Positions 26,006 through 39,900 of a stretch of 64,000 nucleotides of DNA are shown piece by piece. The notes beneath the pieces were generated by a model. That model saw only the letters and a program-made list of their open reading frames with translations, was not told the DNA's origin and ran no database searches. The stretch is from Doris montereyensis (lineage: Eukaryota > Mollusca > Gastropoda > Nudibranchia > Dorididae). The stretch lies in contig JAXRKP010000317.1 in NCBI GenBank assembly GCA_037039925.1, positions 251,501 to 315,500 of the forward strand, read 5' to 3'. The position numbers and the translations under genes were made by a program. Numbering within the stretch: position 1 is the first letter of the stretch; every line of letters begins with the position of its first letter.

Positions 26006-27941
26006 ACTTGTATTTGTATAGATGATATGAAAACTGTACAGGACAATTACATGCACCAAGATGTACAAAATGTTTGACAATTCACTCAAGTAGAGAAAAT
26101 GATTTTTAATAAATTCTGTTTCTGATATTAACAACATTAAGAATAGAATAGGCTCTGTACAGAAAAGGCCTAACCTTTGTGTCAATTGTGTAGAACAAAC
26201 ATGTACAGATTCTTTAAAACCAATCTTGCTTTTACCATTTTCTTCTCCGCAATCAAATTCAATTATCTTCCTATCCTAGGCACATATTTGAAAACTACAT
26301 ATATATACATACAATTTAGTCAAAATGTTATCATAATATCATATGACAACTTTAAAGATAAAAGAGGCAACGTTTATAATGCAAAGAAAAGAAATTATTA
26401 TCAGCAAAATCATTGATGACCTTTTTCATACGATTTCAGTCATTCTATCATAATGTGTGTGTGTACCTTTGAAATCAACCTATTTTCTACCAAGTAAAGG
26501 ATGTCATCATGGTCATAGTTGAAGATGTTTTATCTAAAATGTATCTAGTAGATTTATGAACATAAAATAACAACAAAATTTCATTCAAATATACAAATGA
26601 TGATTTTACATGAAGAATATAGAAATGAAAGTTTCTGAAATTTCTCATCCTGCTTACTGTCAGGCAAATCTCATCAACATCAGTGTTGATAATTGATTTA
26701 GATCTAGAATTGTCATCTTGATCTCCTTATATACAGTTTATGATGTAGAACTACTGTACAGGATTTTATTGTACTCAGCCCTAACAATTCTACCTCGAAA
26801 AACAATCAACAAATTTGCTTCCTGCTTCACGTCTTTCGGCTAAGTTGATCTGAGTGGACTAGTCCATCATCACTTGTGAAATTCAAAGTGAAAAGCAAAA
26901 CAAAGGCAAGATAAGAAGACAAGTTCTCTCCCCCCCCTCCCCCAATCCACTTCTTTGCAAACGTTGGGCTGAATTAGTACCATGTGGCTAGCCTAGGCTA
27001 GACCTATGTCTAGCCCCTATAAACACAAAAAAAAAACAACACTTAAAAACTCTCCCTCAGTTGTCGAACAAAACAACGCGCTGCGTTTAAATCTCTCTCA
27101 GGATCGTTTGTGATGGGAGATGCCGATTGTATCGGATGAAAGTGAGATGCAACTTCTTTGAGTACGTTAGTGATGTGAATTGTAAATAAGCTCACTCAGC
27201 AAAATACTGAGACGTAAGCGCAGATAGACGGGCCCACTCAGATTGAGTCCTCAACTGTTGATTCATCATAAAATTTTGTTAGAATTTGGTCAAAATCATC
27301 ATTGGTCTCAAGCTTCTCTTTAAAAGGTCATTGCAGGTGGAAAGACAGAGGAAATGAAGTAGCTCAGACACAATGCAAGTAAGAAGGCCAGGCATCATCA
27401 AGATATACAGTGGATACAGTTTAGGTTGACGTCAAGTTAATTTTCAATTAAGTAGAAAAATTTTCACGTCCCTACCCTAAAAATACCAAACTGCTGCTTA
27501 AGTCGACATCGCCAACCCACAAGTCCATGTTTTTTTTGGACAATTTAGAGCTCACAGACTGTTTTTTTAACTTGCGTAAGTCACTTTTACTTCTTCATTG
27601 CTCTTCTTTTTTTTATCTCCATAATTTACCATCAGCTCATTAAAATTCACATCTTATGAAAACATGAAAAAGAAAACCACCTGACCCTAGATGTCTACAT
27701 AATTGTAATAAAATTGTGTAATAGTGTAGTGAAAATTATTGATAAAATGTTATAAAATACACACATATTTGTCTCCCTTATATATTTGAAAATGATCAAC
27801 AGTTACACTTGCTTCTCTTTGTACCAATGACATGGTACATTACATCATTTTTCAGAGGTTGAACATAATATTAGACATCTTGCTGACAGTCTTATAATAC
27901 TGGCAATTGACCAAAAAACTTGAATGATGTTCGGGTTCCCC
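26006..27941. other. Region downstream of SUGP1, probably 3' UTR plus intergenic
   Basis: No coding region recognised. The minus-strand SUGP1 stop lies at 27942-27944, so part of this stretch should be its 3' UTR. A minus-strand AATAAA (read as TTTATT on +) at about 26765-26770 is one possible transcript end, but it is a weak call. Confidence 0.4.
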
Positions 27942-30900
27942 TCAGTAATAAGGACGTCTTGGATTGTTCTGTTTCGGATAAATAAAAAAAGAGCACATTG
28001 ATTATTTACATTACAACAATTAAAGAAAACAAAGTTCCAACGAAGAATAAATTAACTTTTGTAGGACAGCTAAAACGTTACATCAAAACAGGTTGGTATT
28101 TGAAGATTTAAGAAATCTTGACAAAGGTGTGAGCTTAAAAAAATATACTAGTGTACAACACAAGAAACCGGATTTCCCTTTACATTACACATGTATTTTT
28201 CCTTGTATAGTAGTTTAGATTGTTACTTTGTTTTCCCCACGGCAAGCAGGGAGCAGAAATCTTTAGAGTCAATATGTTGCAACAGTTTTGGACAATCTAG
28301 GCAAGTCCCAAAATCCATGAAACGTTGCATTAGTCTACCATAAATTCATTCCTCAGTCAATCTACTTGGTCTAAAAAAAACCCAACCCAACCCAATCACA
28401 CAATTGTACCGCCATGTCTGATGACTCAGAACCTACCTTGTGCATTGAAAGCTTTTGCAGCACAGATGAATGAACAAGACTTAAATATCAACTAAAATTG
28501 TTTTACACAAGAGGCATTACACCAAGGGGCTTGGTATTTTAGGGAGACTACAAGTGTCTTCATGGGTTGTGTCCCCTGTACATGTCAACAATGATACTGG
28601 CTTACTTGACTATTATCTATTTCTATAATATTGCTATAATAATGTAAAAAAATTTTTATTCCAATGTACATAATGTGTATTTAATAAATCATTGCGAACG
28701 AAGATGATGTGCCTTTATGCGGGAAAATAAAGTTTTATTGAATTGAATTAAAATGAATTGAATTGGAGTTTTTGCCTGGTCCCCTCCATCCCACTGTGAG
28801 CCAGCTCCAGAGTGTTGTTTCATACCTCTACAATTACAAGAGTCTACTTTGCCTGAAGAGAATACTTCATATCTGTACTAGGCCTGGGCAAGACTCGCTG
28901 TTCTATCACTTGTTGATACCAACTACCGCATTCTATGGTCTCGTGTTGAGTACTCGCTTTGAGGAATGTAACCAGACCACCTTGCACAACCACTACTGTG
29001 AATAATATTAACACTCTGAGCCTTGGAGTGATGAAAACCCTCATGCATTCTTAGAGAATACTGAAGCTTGAACTAAGGAGGATGTGGGGGGGGGGGGGTG
29101 GGGGTGTGCCGCCCTCTGCTTGTGACCTCCATGTCGCGATAGGCATCAGTGAGGTCTCGAACAGCCCACTATCAGTCTGGTCTTGTCAAGGCAAAGTCGT
29201 TATAATGCAGGTTGGTATCAAGACGAGAGTCGGGAGTTATAAAATTCATCACCTCTGGTCTCGAGGCCGTGGTCAGATTCACATAAAATGCCTCGAGGCC
29301 TTGTATTTGTTGGTATCGAGTAAAGGCTCGAGTAGTGCCCAGGCCTAACTAAAAATTGAAATTGAACAAAGAAATAAAAAAAATCTTAATTTTATCATCT
29401 CTTATTTAAGTTACTAGTAGTAATCCATGGTTCACAACAGTTTGTGGATTTTTAACGGCAGTGTCCTAGGCACAAATGTACAGCACACACACGACAACCA
29501 TATACTGTCTCGTGGGTCCTTCCTTTTGGGGTTTTCTTTCCGTCCGCTGAACACTGAAAGCATCGTTTTTTCTGCCATCAAGACGACTGTTTAGTGTGAC
29601 GAGTGTTTGCATTATTAACGTTTATGGTTGTTGCCAATGATGGAGTTTCAGATGGCTGTCTGGTATGAGTGTTCACTGTACGCATGAGAAGGCTTTTCAG
29701 AACACTTTTAAAAAACTCCAGGTGTTTGGACGCAGGAGTGCCTCTTTTTGCGTTAGGCATTGCCAATTTCATCAATAAAAATGAGTTGATCTTGGCCGTC
29801 TGGACAAGAAACCAAAACATGCAGCGTCACCATTTCTTGCTCTCCCTGCCAACTTGGTTCGATGCACGTAATTGATCAGAGAGATCCACACTCCCCATGT
29901 TGATGTTGTAGTCAGCGACAGGGGTTGGGATGGACGTATCTGAGATGCCAACCTTCGTTCGGCGAGAAACTGTTGTCATGGTTGGATTGCTGTTGGTGGA
30001 CAACATGTTCACGTCTCTTTTGTCCACCCATTTTGTAGCAACTAAATTGCCTTTGTGCTTCTTGCAAACAGTTCCTCTTTTAGCTTTTTGTTTGCTGTGA
30101 GGCCAGCCTCGACGACTCTTGCAAATGGCTCCGCAGCAGTGGGTCTTGTTTTCAACTACGTGAAAAATTGTCAAAATAAAAAACATGGCATCTGTTGAGG
30201 TATTCAGCTGCCACATTGACTACCATATGATGTCCTAATCTATTAGGCATGTCCTGGTCACTCTTCCCATAATAAACAGAAAAGTTCAACAAATAGCCAG
30301 TCTTGGACTCGGCCACACACCACACTTTTATTCCATATGGATGAGGTTTGCTTGGGATGTACTGCTTGCAGTGCAGTCTACCGTTGAACGCAATCATGGC
30401 TTTATCGATGCTTAATTCACGAGAAGGTTTGTAAAGTTGCTTGCTCCTGTCACGAATGGGACGGACTCAGAAGAGAGGGTCGTAGCCTTGAAGTCCACGT
30501 TGGATTTGCCCAGTCTTGTCGTTGTGGTGAAGGTATTGATTTATTTTGACAAATTGGTTTCGTGACATCACGTCAGCAACAGCATCCACCCTAAACATCT
30601 TGTCTGAGAACCAGTACATTCTCAGTTCAGGAAGATAATGAATCCCAAACATAATGTTTATGTAAAGGAAACGTTGAATTTCGACAACTGTGACTGGTTT
30701 CCACTCCTTGTCAACTTTGTTCTTCTCTCTTTGAACTTGTTCTGCATATCTGTTAGTTTCAGTTGCTGTAAGTTCATAGAGACTTGGCATAAAAATCAAC
30801 TCGAAAATGTCAAGTGGTTGAGTTTCCTCAGTTATCTCAACTAAAACACCAGAAGTTTCCTCAAAATTGTCGAGAAAAACATCGTGAAGATCCTCACTCC

Positions 30901-33900
30901 ACCCCTGATCGTCAATCAAGACCGTAGAACCAGTTGTAGCTGTAGATCTATTTTCTTCGTCATCTGAATCCAACTCCAACTCACGAGGATCGACATCAAT
31001 ATCAGATTCATCTGAAATTGATCGTTCAAGGTCGCTTTCACGTTACTGTCGCCAAAAGCGGGGTTATCGATGAGAGAATTGAGAAATTGCAATGCCATAT
31101 TGATAATGAAAGCGCGATTGTGAAAGTGAAAATGTGTCAAGTTTAAAAAATCGTAGATTGAATACTATGCGACCAATTGCAGTTCTGTAAGCGGTTACTT
31201 TCATTTTGACAACTACACATTTCCGATAAAAACCAGAAGCTGCTAAGATTTCGTTATTACTATCGTAAAAGAGCTCCTCTATGATGCCGTTAACTTGGGT
31301 CTATATGGGTGCACCGGGACGCTCGGGGTATGTATTTGGCAGACGCAAGCGGGAGCATAGGGTGGTATTGGGTTAAATTAGATGCATTCATTCTTCTCCC
31401 AGTTATTTAAAACACATTAAATTAAAAAGTAAGATCAATTGAGAGCTCTTATTGGTATGGAAACCCAAAACAACATCGACAAGAACAGTGGAAAAGGAAA
31501 GAGCAAGTGCAGGATGGAAGACCTGGAATGACACAAGGACTGCAGCAGCAACAAAGAAAAATGGAGAAAATCTACTACGGCCTTATGTGCCTCAACGCAC
31601 GAAGCAGATACATAAGAGATTGGTGTGGACAATTTTACCAGGGGATTTGGTCGAAAACGGTATGCAAGCATCATCCTTTTGCGATAGGCATCAAACTCGT
31701 CGTCATCTTTACTCAGGTCAGCCGGTCGATCAATACCAAGGCCTCGACCTTCAACTGCAGTATTGCCTCTGAAAAGATAACAGTAAATTTGTGTTGAACA
31801 CATTTCTATTTGCATTTAACACACGACAGTAAAGAAAACCGTTTATCTTATGCAATAAATACTACAAAAACAGCAAGCATAATAAACTCTATTATAAAAT
31901 CAGTGTCTGTAATAGAGGCATTCTTGTAGTATACCATATAAACATTATAGAAGTAGCGTATGTATGAAGACACTCTTATAATAAAACCAAGTGCTTGAAA
32001 TCATGACACTCTCATATAAAATGTTTGATCTGTCGTGAAGACAAACATAAAACATTAGCATGAAACATAAACTCATAAGAGCAATGGCTGTCGTCACGAA
32101 ACTCTCACATAAACAGCATAAATACATGTATTTACAGGTGCTTGTGAGTTAACATAGGGGTCTAAATCTCATATAGAATGCGTGGTCTGCTTCTTATCAA
32201 GTGAAAGGCTAATGATATATGGGGAGAAACTAACTTCATAAGTGAAAGGTAACAAATGATGGACTGGGAGAAGCTAACTTGTTGACAGGTGAAAGGTAAC
32301 AAATGATACATTGGGAGAAACTAATTTGTTGACATGTGAAGGGTAACAAATGATGCAGGAGTATCTAACTTGTTGACAGGTGAAAAGTAACAAATGATGC
32401 ATTGGGAGAAACTAACTTGTTGACAGGTGAAAGGTAATGAACGATGCATTGGGAGAAACTAACTTGTTGACATGTGAAGGGTAACAAATGATGCATTGGG
32501 AGAAACTAACTTGTTGACAGATGAAAGGTAACAAACGATGCATTGGGAGAAAATAACTTGTTGACAGGTGAAAAGTAACAAATGATGCATTGGGAGAAAC
32601 TAACTTGTTGACAGGTGAAAGGTAACAAATGATGCATTGGGAGAAACTAACTTGTTGACAGGTGAAAAGTAACAAATGATGCAGGAGTAACTAACTTGTT
32701 GACAGATGAAAGGTAACAAATGATGCATTGGGAGAAACTAACTTGTTGACATGTGAAGGGTAACAAATGATGCAGGAGAAACTAACTTGTTGACAGATGA
32801 AAGGTAACAAACGATGTATTGGGAGAAACTAGCTTGTTGACAGGTGAAAGGCAATAAAGGATGCATTGGGAGAAACTAACTTGTTGACAGATGAAAGGTA
32901 ACAAAGGACGCATTGGGAGAAACTAACTTGTTGACAGGTGAAAGGTAACAAAGGACGCATTGGAAGAAACTAACTTGTTGACAGGCTTTGTGATGCCTTG
33001 CGCCTTGGCTCCCAGGCCCTGCCCTTCCTTCCAGCCCAACTTCACCAACATCTGGTAGCCCATGTTCTCACACGTCAGTTTGAAATCTTTGTACTCTGAG
33101 TAGTCAGGTTCTCTGCCGTCCTTCAAAGCCTGCAGTACAAAAGAGTCTCAAATGGTTAAATTTGCTTCTCTTTTCTTCATTTACATTTTGTATATCCTCC
33201 TAAATTACACTGCAGTGGTTGATGTAAGCCTTTCTGTTTGTTTTCACAAGAAATACTGACACAAAGTAAACAATGGAAATCTCTTATCGTCATGGAGAAG
33301 TTGCACTGTGGTACACAGACACACAGAGATAGAGGCATGTGAGAAAACAATTATACTATGTTTTTTGTTTGTATCGAAGTTTCAAACTTGCTATTAACCC
33401 TAGTAGTGATCCCCATTTTACCGAAAGTAGCCTCCTGGGATGTGGGGTTGCACCAGCCGCTTGAGAGGAAAAATTAGCGCGTGGCAAGGAAAAGCCAAGA
33501 TTTTGACTAGGGTAGAAAAATGACTGATATAACTGTTATAAGGGATACTAGATATCTAACGGTCATCATAGTCATAGCATGTATCAGTAATAAGCTATGA
33601 TAAATTACTCTGACCTTACATTAGATATTTATTAACGATCAGAAAGTTTTTTTTAATATACAAATAAAGAAGACATTCCACTGATCAGTTTTGGTAATTC
33701 ACCGTCAAACAGTCATCATAGTCTTTTCGATAATAAGTTATGATAAATTTACTCTGCCCTTTCATGACGTATTCATTAACAATCAGGAATTTTTTTAAAA
33801 TTGTACAAATAAAGTGGGCGTCTCACTGGCCGTTTTGGTCATTCACGGTCATCATAGTGTTTGCCCTTGTCAATAATAAGTTATAACTTTACTCTGCCCT

Positions 33901-36900
33901 TCCATGAAGCATTTATTGACAATTAAACACGCTGTTCTCAGTTTGGTCAGCTTAGAAAGTGTTTTATTATACAAATATAGTGGACATTTCACTGTTCAGT
34001 TTTGGTCATTCAGGGTACTTTCTCAGGGTGGTTCTATATCAACAATCATTTACATTGGTATTAGCTACAACATTGCCAAGTTAAGTGCTTTTACCACAAT
34101 TTGTACACTAACTGACTCCACTATAAAAAATACTAGGGCCACTGTTGCCAGTTTACATCACCAACTGTCTCACAACACTCAGGTCCCTTAAATCAGTGAT
34201 CTCTATCCTATTGACAAACAATTGAACAAAGGGTGTGATCACACGGTGAACACTACTCAGTGAAGTTCATCACTTTGCCAATTGATAACAAGGCCCTTGG
34301 GGACGCTATGAGCTTAAAATAAACCATCTATTCATTGGCTGTTACTTCACAATATACTTGTGCATTTACTACTTCATTTTACCTTAAAAGGACAATGGAA
34401 TTTTCCATTATAGAAGGTCAGGGTCTATGTCCTTCATATAGGGTCGTGGCTCTTCCCGGTCAAACTAAGTACGCCCTATATATAGGGGCAGCGGCTTTTC
34501 CTGGTCCAATGATGGCATGCTCTATATATAGGGCCGTGGCCGTTAAAGGGTTAACACACTTATCTTAAAAGGCAAGAAAATCTTTGTCCTTAAAAATAAA
34601 ATGCCAATTCATTAGTATTTTTATTCATAATTCCAGTATGATAAATCTTTCTTTAACGGTTCATTTATTTTTTAATCTTTCTCTCTTTCAAACTGTAAGA
34701 GGAGAATGGCTACAAAGACAAAACACATATAACAACACAACGTCTCTCTTTCTACTTGGCATGCTTTCTGTCTCTGTCTCATTTTCAAAAGGTTAAATTT
34801 TGGGTTTTTTTTTCTGGGTAAAGAGATAAAAGAATAAATAAATACTTTATAAGTTTCCATGAACTTTTCAAGCTCTTCTGGAGGAAGGAAATCACCAATG
34901 AAATGCTTCCCTCTGGCACTTGATGTCAATTTCTCAGCCCACTCTGGAAGAAAGAATGAAAACAAGAGGGCTAATACGTTAAATCCAAATCCAGAGACAT
35001 CAAAAGCTACGGAAACAGTGACGGAGGGGGTGCGGCGTCAATGGTTTGATTGATTCATTGAAATTTACCTGTCCAATATGTATGCGGTGATCACAGGGTG
35101 AATTAAGAGGAAACAACAAGATGAAAGATACATGGAGGCGAAAGGAAAGAAGTGGGACACATTGGATAGTGGCCCAAATGTCAGACCTACAAACATTTAC
35201 ACCTGAATTTTAGTTTTAAGGTTAAAGATGCCCCCTGACATTAGAAAGAGTAAATGCAATATATGATTTACATGTAATGGGAGAAATATTTCAGAAAAAT
35301 TTGCATGATCAACTCTTTCGCATTGACAAGGACTGCCAAAGGAGAATTTCAAAATTCATGTATCACTCAATGGAAAAGGATGGAAAAAAACCCCACATCC
35401 TGAATACTGAATTCTGCAAATCACAAGAATTCACATCTCTACTAGTTCTTTCAATGGCTAGCTCGTGTTTTTATACTACTGGTAAATATTTATATTTGAG
35501 ATTAAGAGGTTGTTGGTTTGGATTGACTCTAGCAAACACTGTGACCTTGTGATCAGCACTTCAGATTTTCACCTTGCTTCATAAATATGGATTTATCTGC
35601 ATCACTGCCCAAAGACTTTACATCAGTTATGCCCCAATTGGCCACTTCATTCAAAGCATCCAGTACCAGTTGCCTATTCGGCACCCTAAACTAAAACTCA
35701 TAACAAAATCCTTTTCCATCCCCGGCTGGGTACTCACTCTCACTCCAGTCAAATGAGGAAAACAGAGTGAGGTACTTTTACAAAGAATGCAACATCCTGA
35801 AAAGATCATGGGCCAGTAGATGTTTTAAACCTGAGTCATCGTGATCACTAACTCACAGCGTTATTGAATGCACCACAACACTCTCTCGATCCAGATGAAA
35901 TTTGAATCCAGTGACAGTCAAGGATGTTGTCCGAAAGATTGTCTTGTATTACCTCTTGCTTTTGTGCTAAGCAATAACAGAGATAGGAATAAGCTCTGGC
36001 TCTGTGGATCTCAAGGGTCATGTTCAATGAACTTTATTATACTTCTTGACTAACTATACCAGAAACAATACAAAGAGCAGACTACAAATAGGCACCTTGC
36101 AAACACTTAATTCCCACCTTTGGTTGCTTGCATTTCTTGTGTGCGCTTCTTGTGTTCCCATGTTCCTCCCTCTGTTTCTTCATCAGAGTCATAGTCATAT
36201 TGTCTCTTCATTTTGGGACCTTCAATCTCTGCCATCAACGCCTGCTCCTTCATCTTCTTTTGAGCAATTACAAGCTCATACATAAAGTTAAGCTGAAAAT
36301 AAAGAAACCCAAACATAAAGTTAAAATCTAAAACCACCACGAGTAACAACAAAAATTTATATGACCAGCTGTGAATTGTGTGAAAACCTGAAAATGAATC
36401 ATACTAAAGCCAATATGTTCTGACAATAACAACAATAATAAACTAAACCTTGAATAATTTCAAATATATTATCTCATCCTAAACAATGTGTCATATTATC
36501 TTAACATTATATAATTTAATGAGGCAGACCATATATGAGAAATGTCTGCATGTGACTAAAAACAAAAGATGGCTTTCCCTGGGCAAATATTGCTATAGTT
36601 AGTGAAGGTTTTTGCATTGTGTTTGTGACTTTAGAGAGGAATAGCAGGCGATGAAATTCTTTTCCATCTCAGACAATATGCAAATGACAATGAGAGGCTA
36701 AACGTTCTCGGGAGAAGCTGAAACTCAGCCATTTCCATTCCACAAAGCAACAAATGGACACAATGAATATGTAGGTGAAAAGGAGGTCAGGATTTCCCTC
36801 ACTACGCATTTGAAACATGAAATTTATCATCTCTTATTCCTCTATGATATCAGAAATTTGCCAAGACCAAAAACTATGTTACAAGTTTCATACTATCATG

Positions 36901-39900
36901 ATATACATTCACTACATCATGGTCCTATTCTTGTGGTATCTGTGGCCGAGTGGTTAGTCTGCTAGACTGGAGATCATGAGGTTCTGTTTTCAAATCCTAG
37001 CAAAGCTAGGACGGTGTTGTCTTCCTTGGGAAAGACCCTTAACACGTAATTTCCCTACTCAACCCTAATGTAAATGAGTACAAGCACTAGCACGACAGTA
37101 AAAACCTCGTCAGACTAGCATCATGTCCAGGAGGTGATTATTATCACTTTTTCCGCTGCGCACTATGGAAACCGGAATAAGCTCTATGGGCCATAATGGC
37201 TTTTAAGGAACTTTACTTATATCATGGTCATGGAATGTAAAAACTGTTATGAGGTGAACATAGTCTTGAGAACAGAAGAATAGTGAGACTTTTCAGACAT
37301 CTCAAAACCAGAACAAGCTTGTGTTACCTCCTGCTGTTCTCTGATTTGTTTCAATTGTTCCTCAGACAGTGTGTCACTTCCCACAACTTTTCTAGCATAA
37401 CTTTGCATGTCTGTTGCTGCTGGCACTGAAAGTCAAAGCCAAAAAGGTGTGAAGCATTTTCTAAAACAGAGAAAGACATGATGCTGGCATCCTGTAATAC
37501 AAAGACGTACATCTCATACACAAATTTCAATGTAAGTAAAAGACAAAGAACCCTCATTTGATGTAACAGTTATTCTAATGTAAGCATAATATTTTACAGT
37601 AGCATTGATGCTCCTATGTAATGTATAAATATCCAACAATATATTCACTCACCCACCTGTTATTTTTCATCTAACTGATGATCTATCATCTGGTTTTTAA
37701 AAAAATCTACAAGTATCAAATGGTTTAAATACACAGAGACCCCCGGCAAGAACAAAAAAACCCCATAACGGGTCATTTAGATCTAGTCTAAATTGAATTC
37801 ATAGCATTAAATTCATCCGTGTATCATACTCAAGGTAAAAGATGGCAGACGTATATCAGTCTGCAGGGTGACTGCAGAGAAGTAGTTGAAGTAGCATTGA
37901 TAATGTCAAATTTCAACTTTCTAGCTTACTTCTTTCATAGTTAGGGTAAAGAGTTATTGAACACCCCTCATATAAATGCAATGCTGATGTTGTTCGTTCC
38001 TTGTTTTATTTGTTCCAGGTCCTCTTGTCACCAATGGCCATGCAAACTTGTCAGTCACCTGAACAAAGGCATAAATTTATCTTTTGTCTGCACATAAAGT
38101 TGCAGAGGTACAAGCAAAGTGCATTGAAATGTATTGTCAGTCAAAAGCAACAAAGAAGAAAACACAGACCTGGCTTTGGGAGCTGTACTGTGGCCATTCC
38201 GCCCAGCTGGATGTTGGTGACCAAACCTGATTGATTGCAAGAAATAGTGAACGACTTTTAGTTTTAACCATTCTACTTAGAAACAGCTTAAAGGTTTTAC
38301 TTTTCTACGAAGAAAAATACAACCTGTCAATGTCATTTATATTGTGTAAATCATAATGGATTTTGTTATCTTCCCGTTATAAATGAAGAACAGTCAGCAA
38401 GATGACAGATAAGTGAAGGAGGAAAGGAAAGAAGTAGGATAGGACATACCAGTAGTACCCAACAACCCATATAAAGTTTGATCAAAGTTGTATGTAAGTT
38501 TGAACAGGTTGTTAAATCAACACAAAAGAGAGATGGGCAGATGACAAAGGCTTGAAGTTAGAGATAAATAAAAGTGAGTTAATCTTTTCAATTCCACAGT
38601 AAGACAAATGCAGCTTTATTTGGAGGGATTATGTAATATATTCAATCATATGTTAAAAGGTTTGTAAAGGGGAGATGAAAAACAAGTAAAAGCATAATAC
38701 TAACACACTTAATGATAAATATGAAAGTGATAATAACAATAATAACAAGAATAATAGAGCAAAACGAAGATAAAAGGAAAATGACGACAAGAAACAGGAG
38801 AAGAAGAAAATGAAGACAGGGATAAAGGAAGAGGGAAGGAAGAGAGGGAAAGAAGAGGGGGAAAAGAAGGTAAAAGAGGGAAAGGGAAAGAAACACTACA
38901 ATGTCACACCTGGACCACCCTGAGCAGCTACCGAGGCATGACCACACTAGGTGTACCCACTGTTGGACGGTCTGGTTGTGCAGTGTCAGCTCTTGATTCC
39001 CCCATCGAGATCTCCTCTTCTTAGACATAGGCTGTCTGACATCTTCTTGAGCTGCTGTGTCGTAAATAATACACAAAAAAACAATTTTTTTTACAAAGAT
39101 TATCTAGCTATTGGAATGTTAAATCCTGTTCTCTTTATTAGAATTAGACTACTATCAATCTTGCTAATATCATTGCGACTACTATTATTCTATTATTCAA
39201 ATCATTGGAATTGTTATTATTATTATTATTATTATTATTACATTCCTACTATTATTCTTAATATCCTTATTACTATCATCATCATTGTACCTGTAGTAAT
39301 AGTAGTTGTACAGTTGACTATTAAACAATGCTTGAAGTGATGTTCTTGGGGGAGCAAAAAAAAGATCACTACAACTGTTTTGACTATAAATTCCACCTCT
39401 CATTTTTAATTGTATGTGTATGCACTACGTCACTTAGGTAATAGACATTTGCATGGTGTAGAATGTAATAATGATAAGCAAGCACAAGTCTAGGCCTAGT
39501 ATTACTATATTATTAAATGAAGGCATAGTGTATTTGTACATTATCTAGATAGTTAGGCTTCTTTGGTGTGTTATCATAAATCAATCGTCAGGTCAAACTT
39601 TATCATGGAAAAAATCAATTCGTTCGTTGACTTTTCATTATAGAATGTATAGGACGAGGTAGAAAATTCACTTCAATGCAACCATCGCGAAGGATGTATT
39701 GAAGTCATTTACAACCATCTAATTTTCATAGAGGTTTAATGATATCTGTACTGGTTCTAGGGAAAAACATAAATCTATCCGAAGATCATTACAACCGACT
39801 TCAGAACAAGTGGAGTAGACAATAGTTGTAGAAGCAGCAGCAGCAGCCTCTTCATCCTTGATTCTAAGTAAAAATTGCCAGTCATATGTAATGGATATAA

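Noticed and set aside
31435..31638. C-terminal extension of SUGP1 continuing past RFRPNPL
   Set aside because: A GTAAAA donor follows the Leu codon and a 27-base exon encoding the conserved NNPRRPYY end occurs at 27942-27968 with matching phase.
32412..32675. Minus-strand 87-residue frame with [10 protein letters not shown] repeats
   Set aside because: It is the 47-bp minisatellite read through; only its right neighbour (exon 12) is coding.
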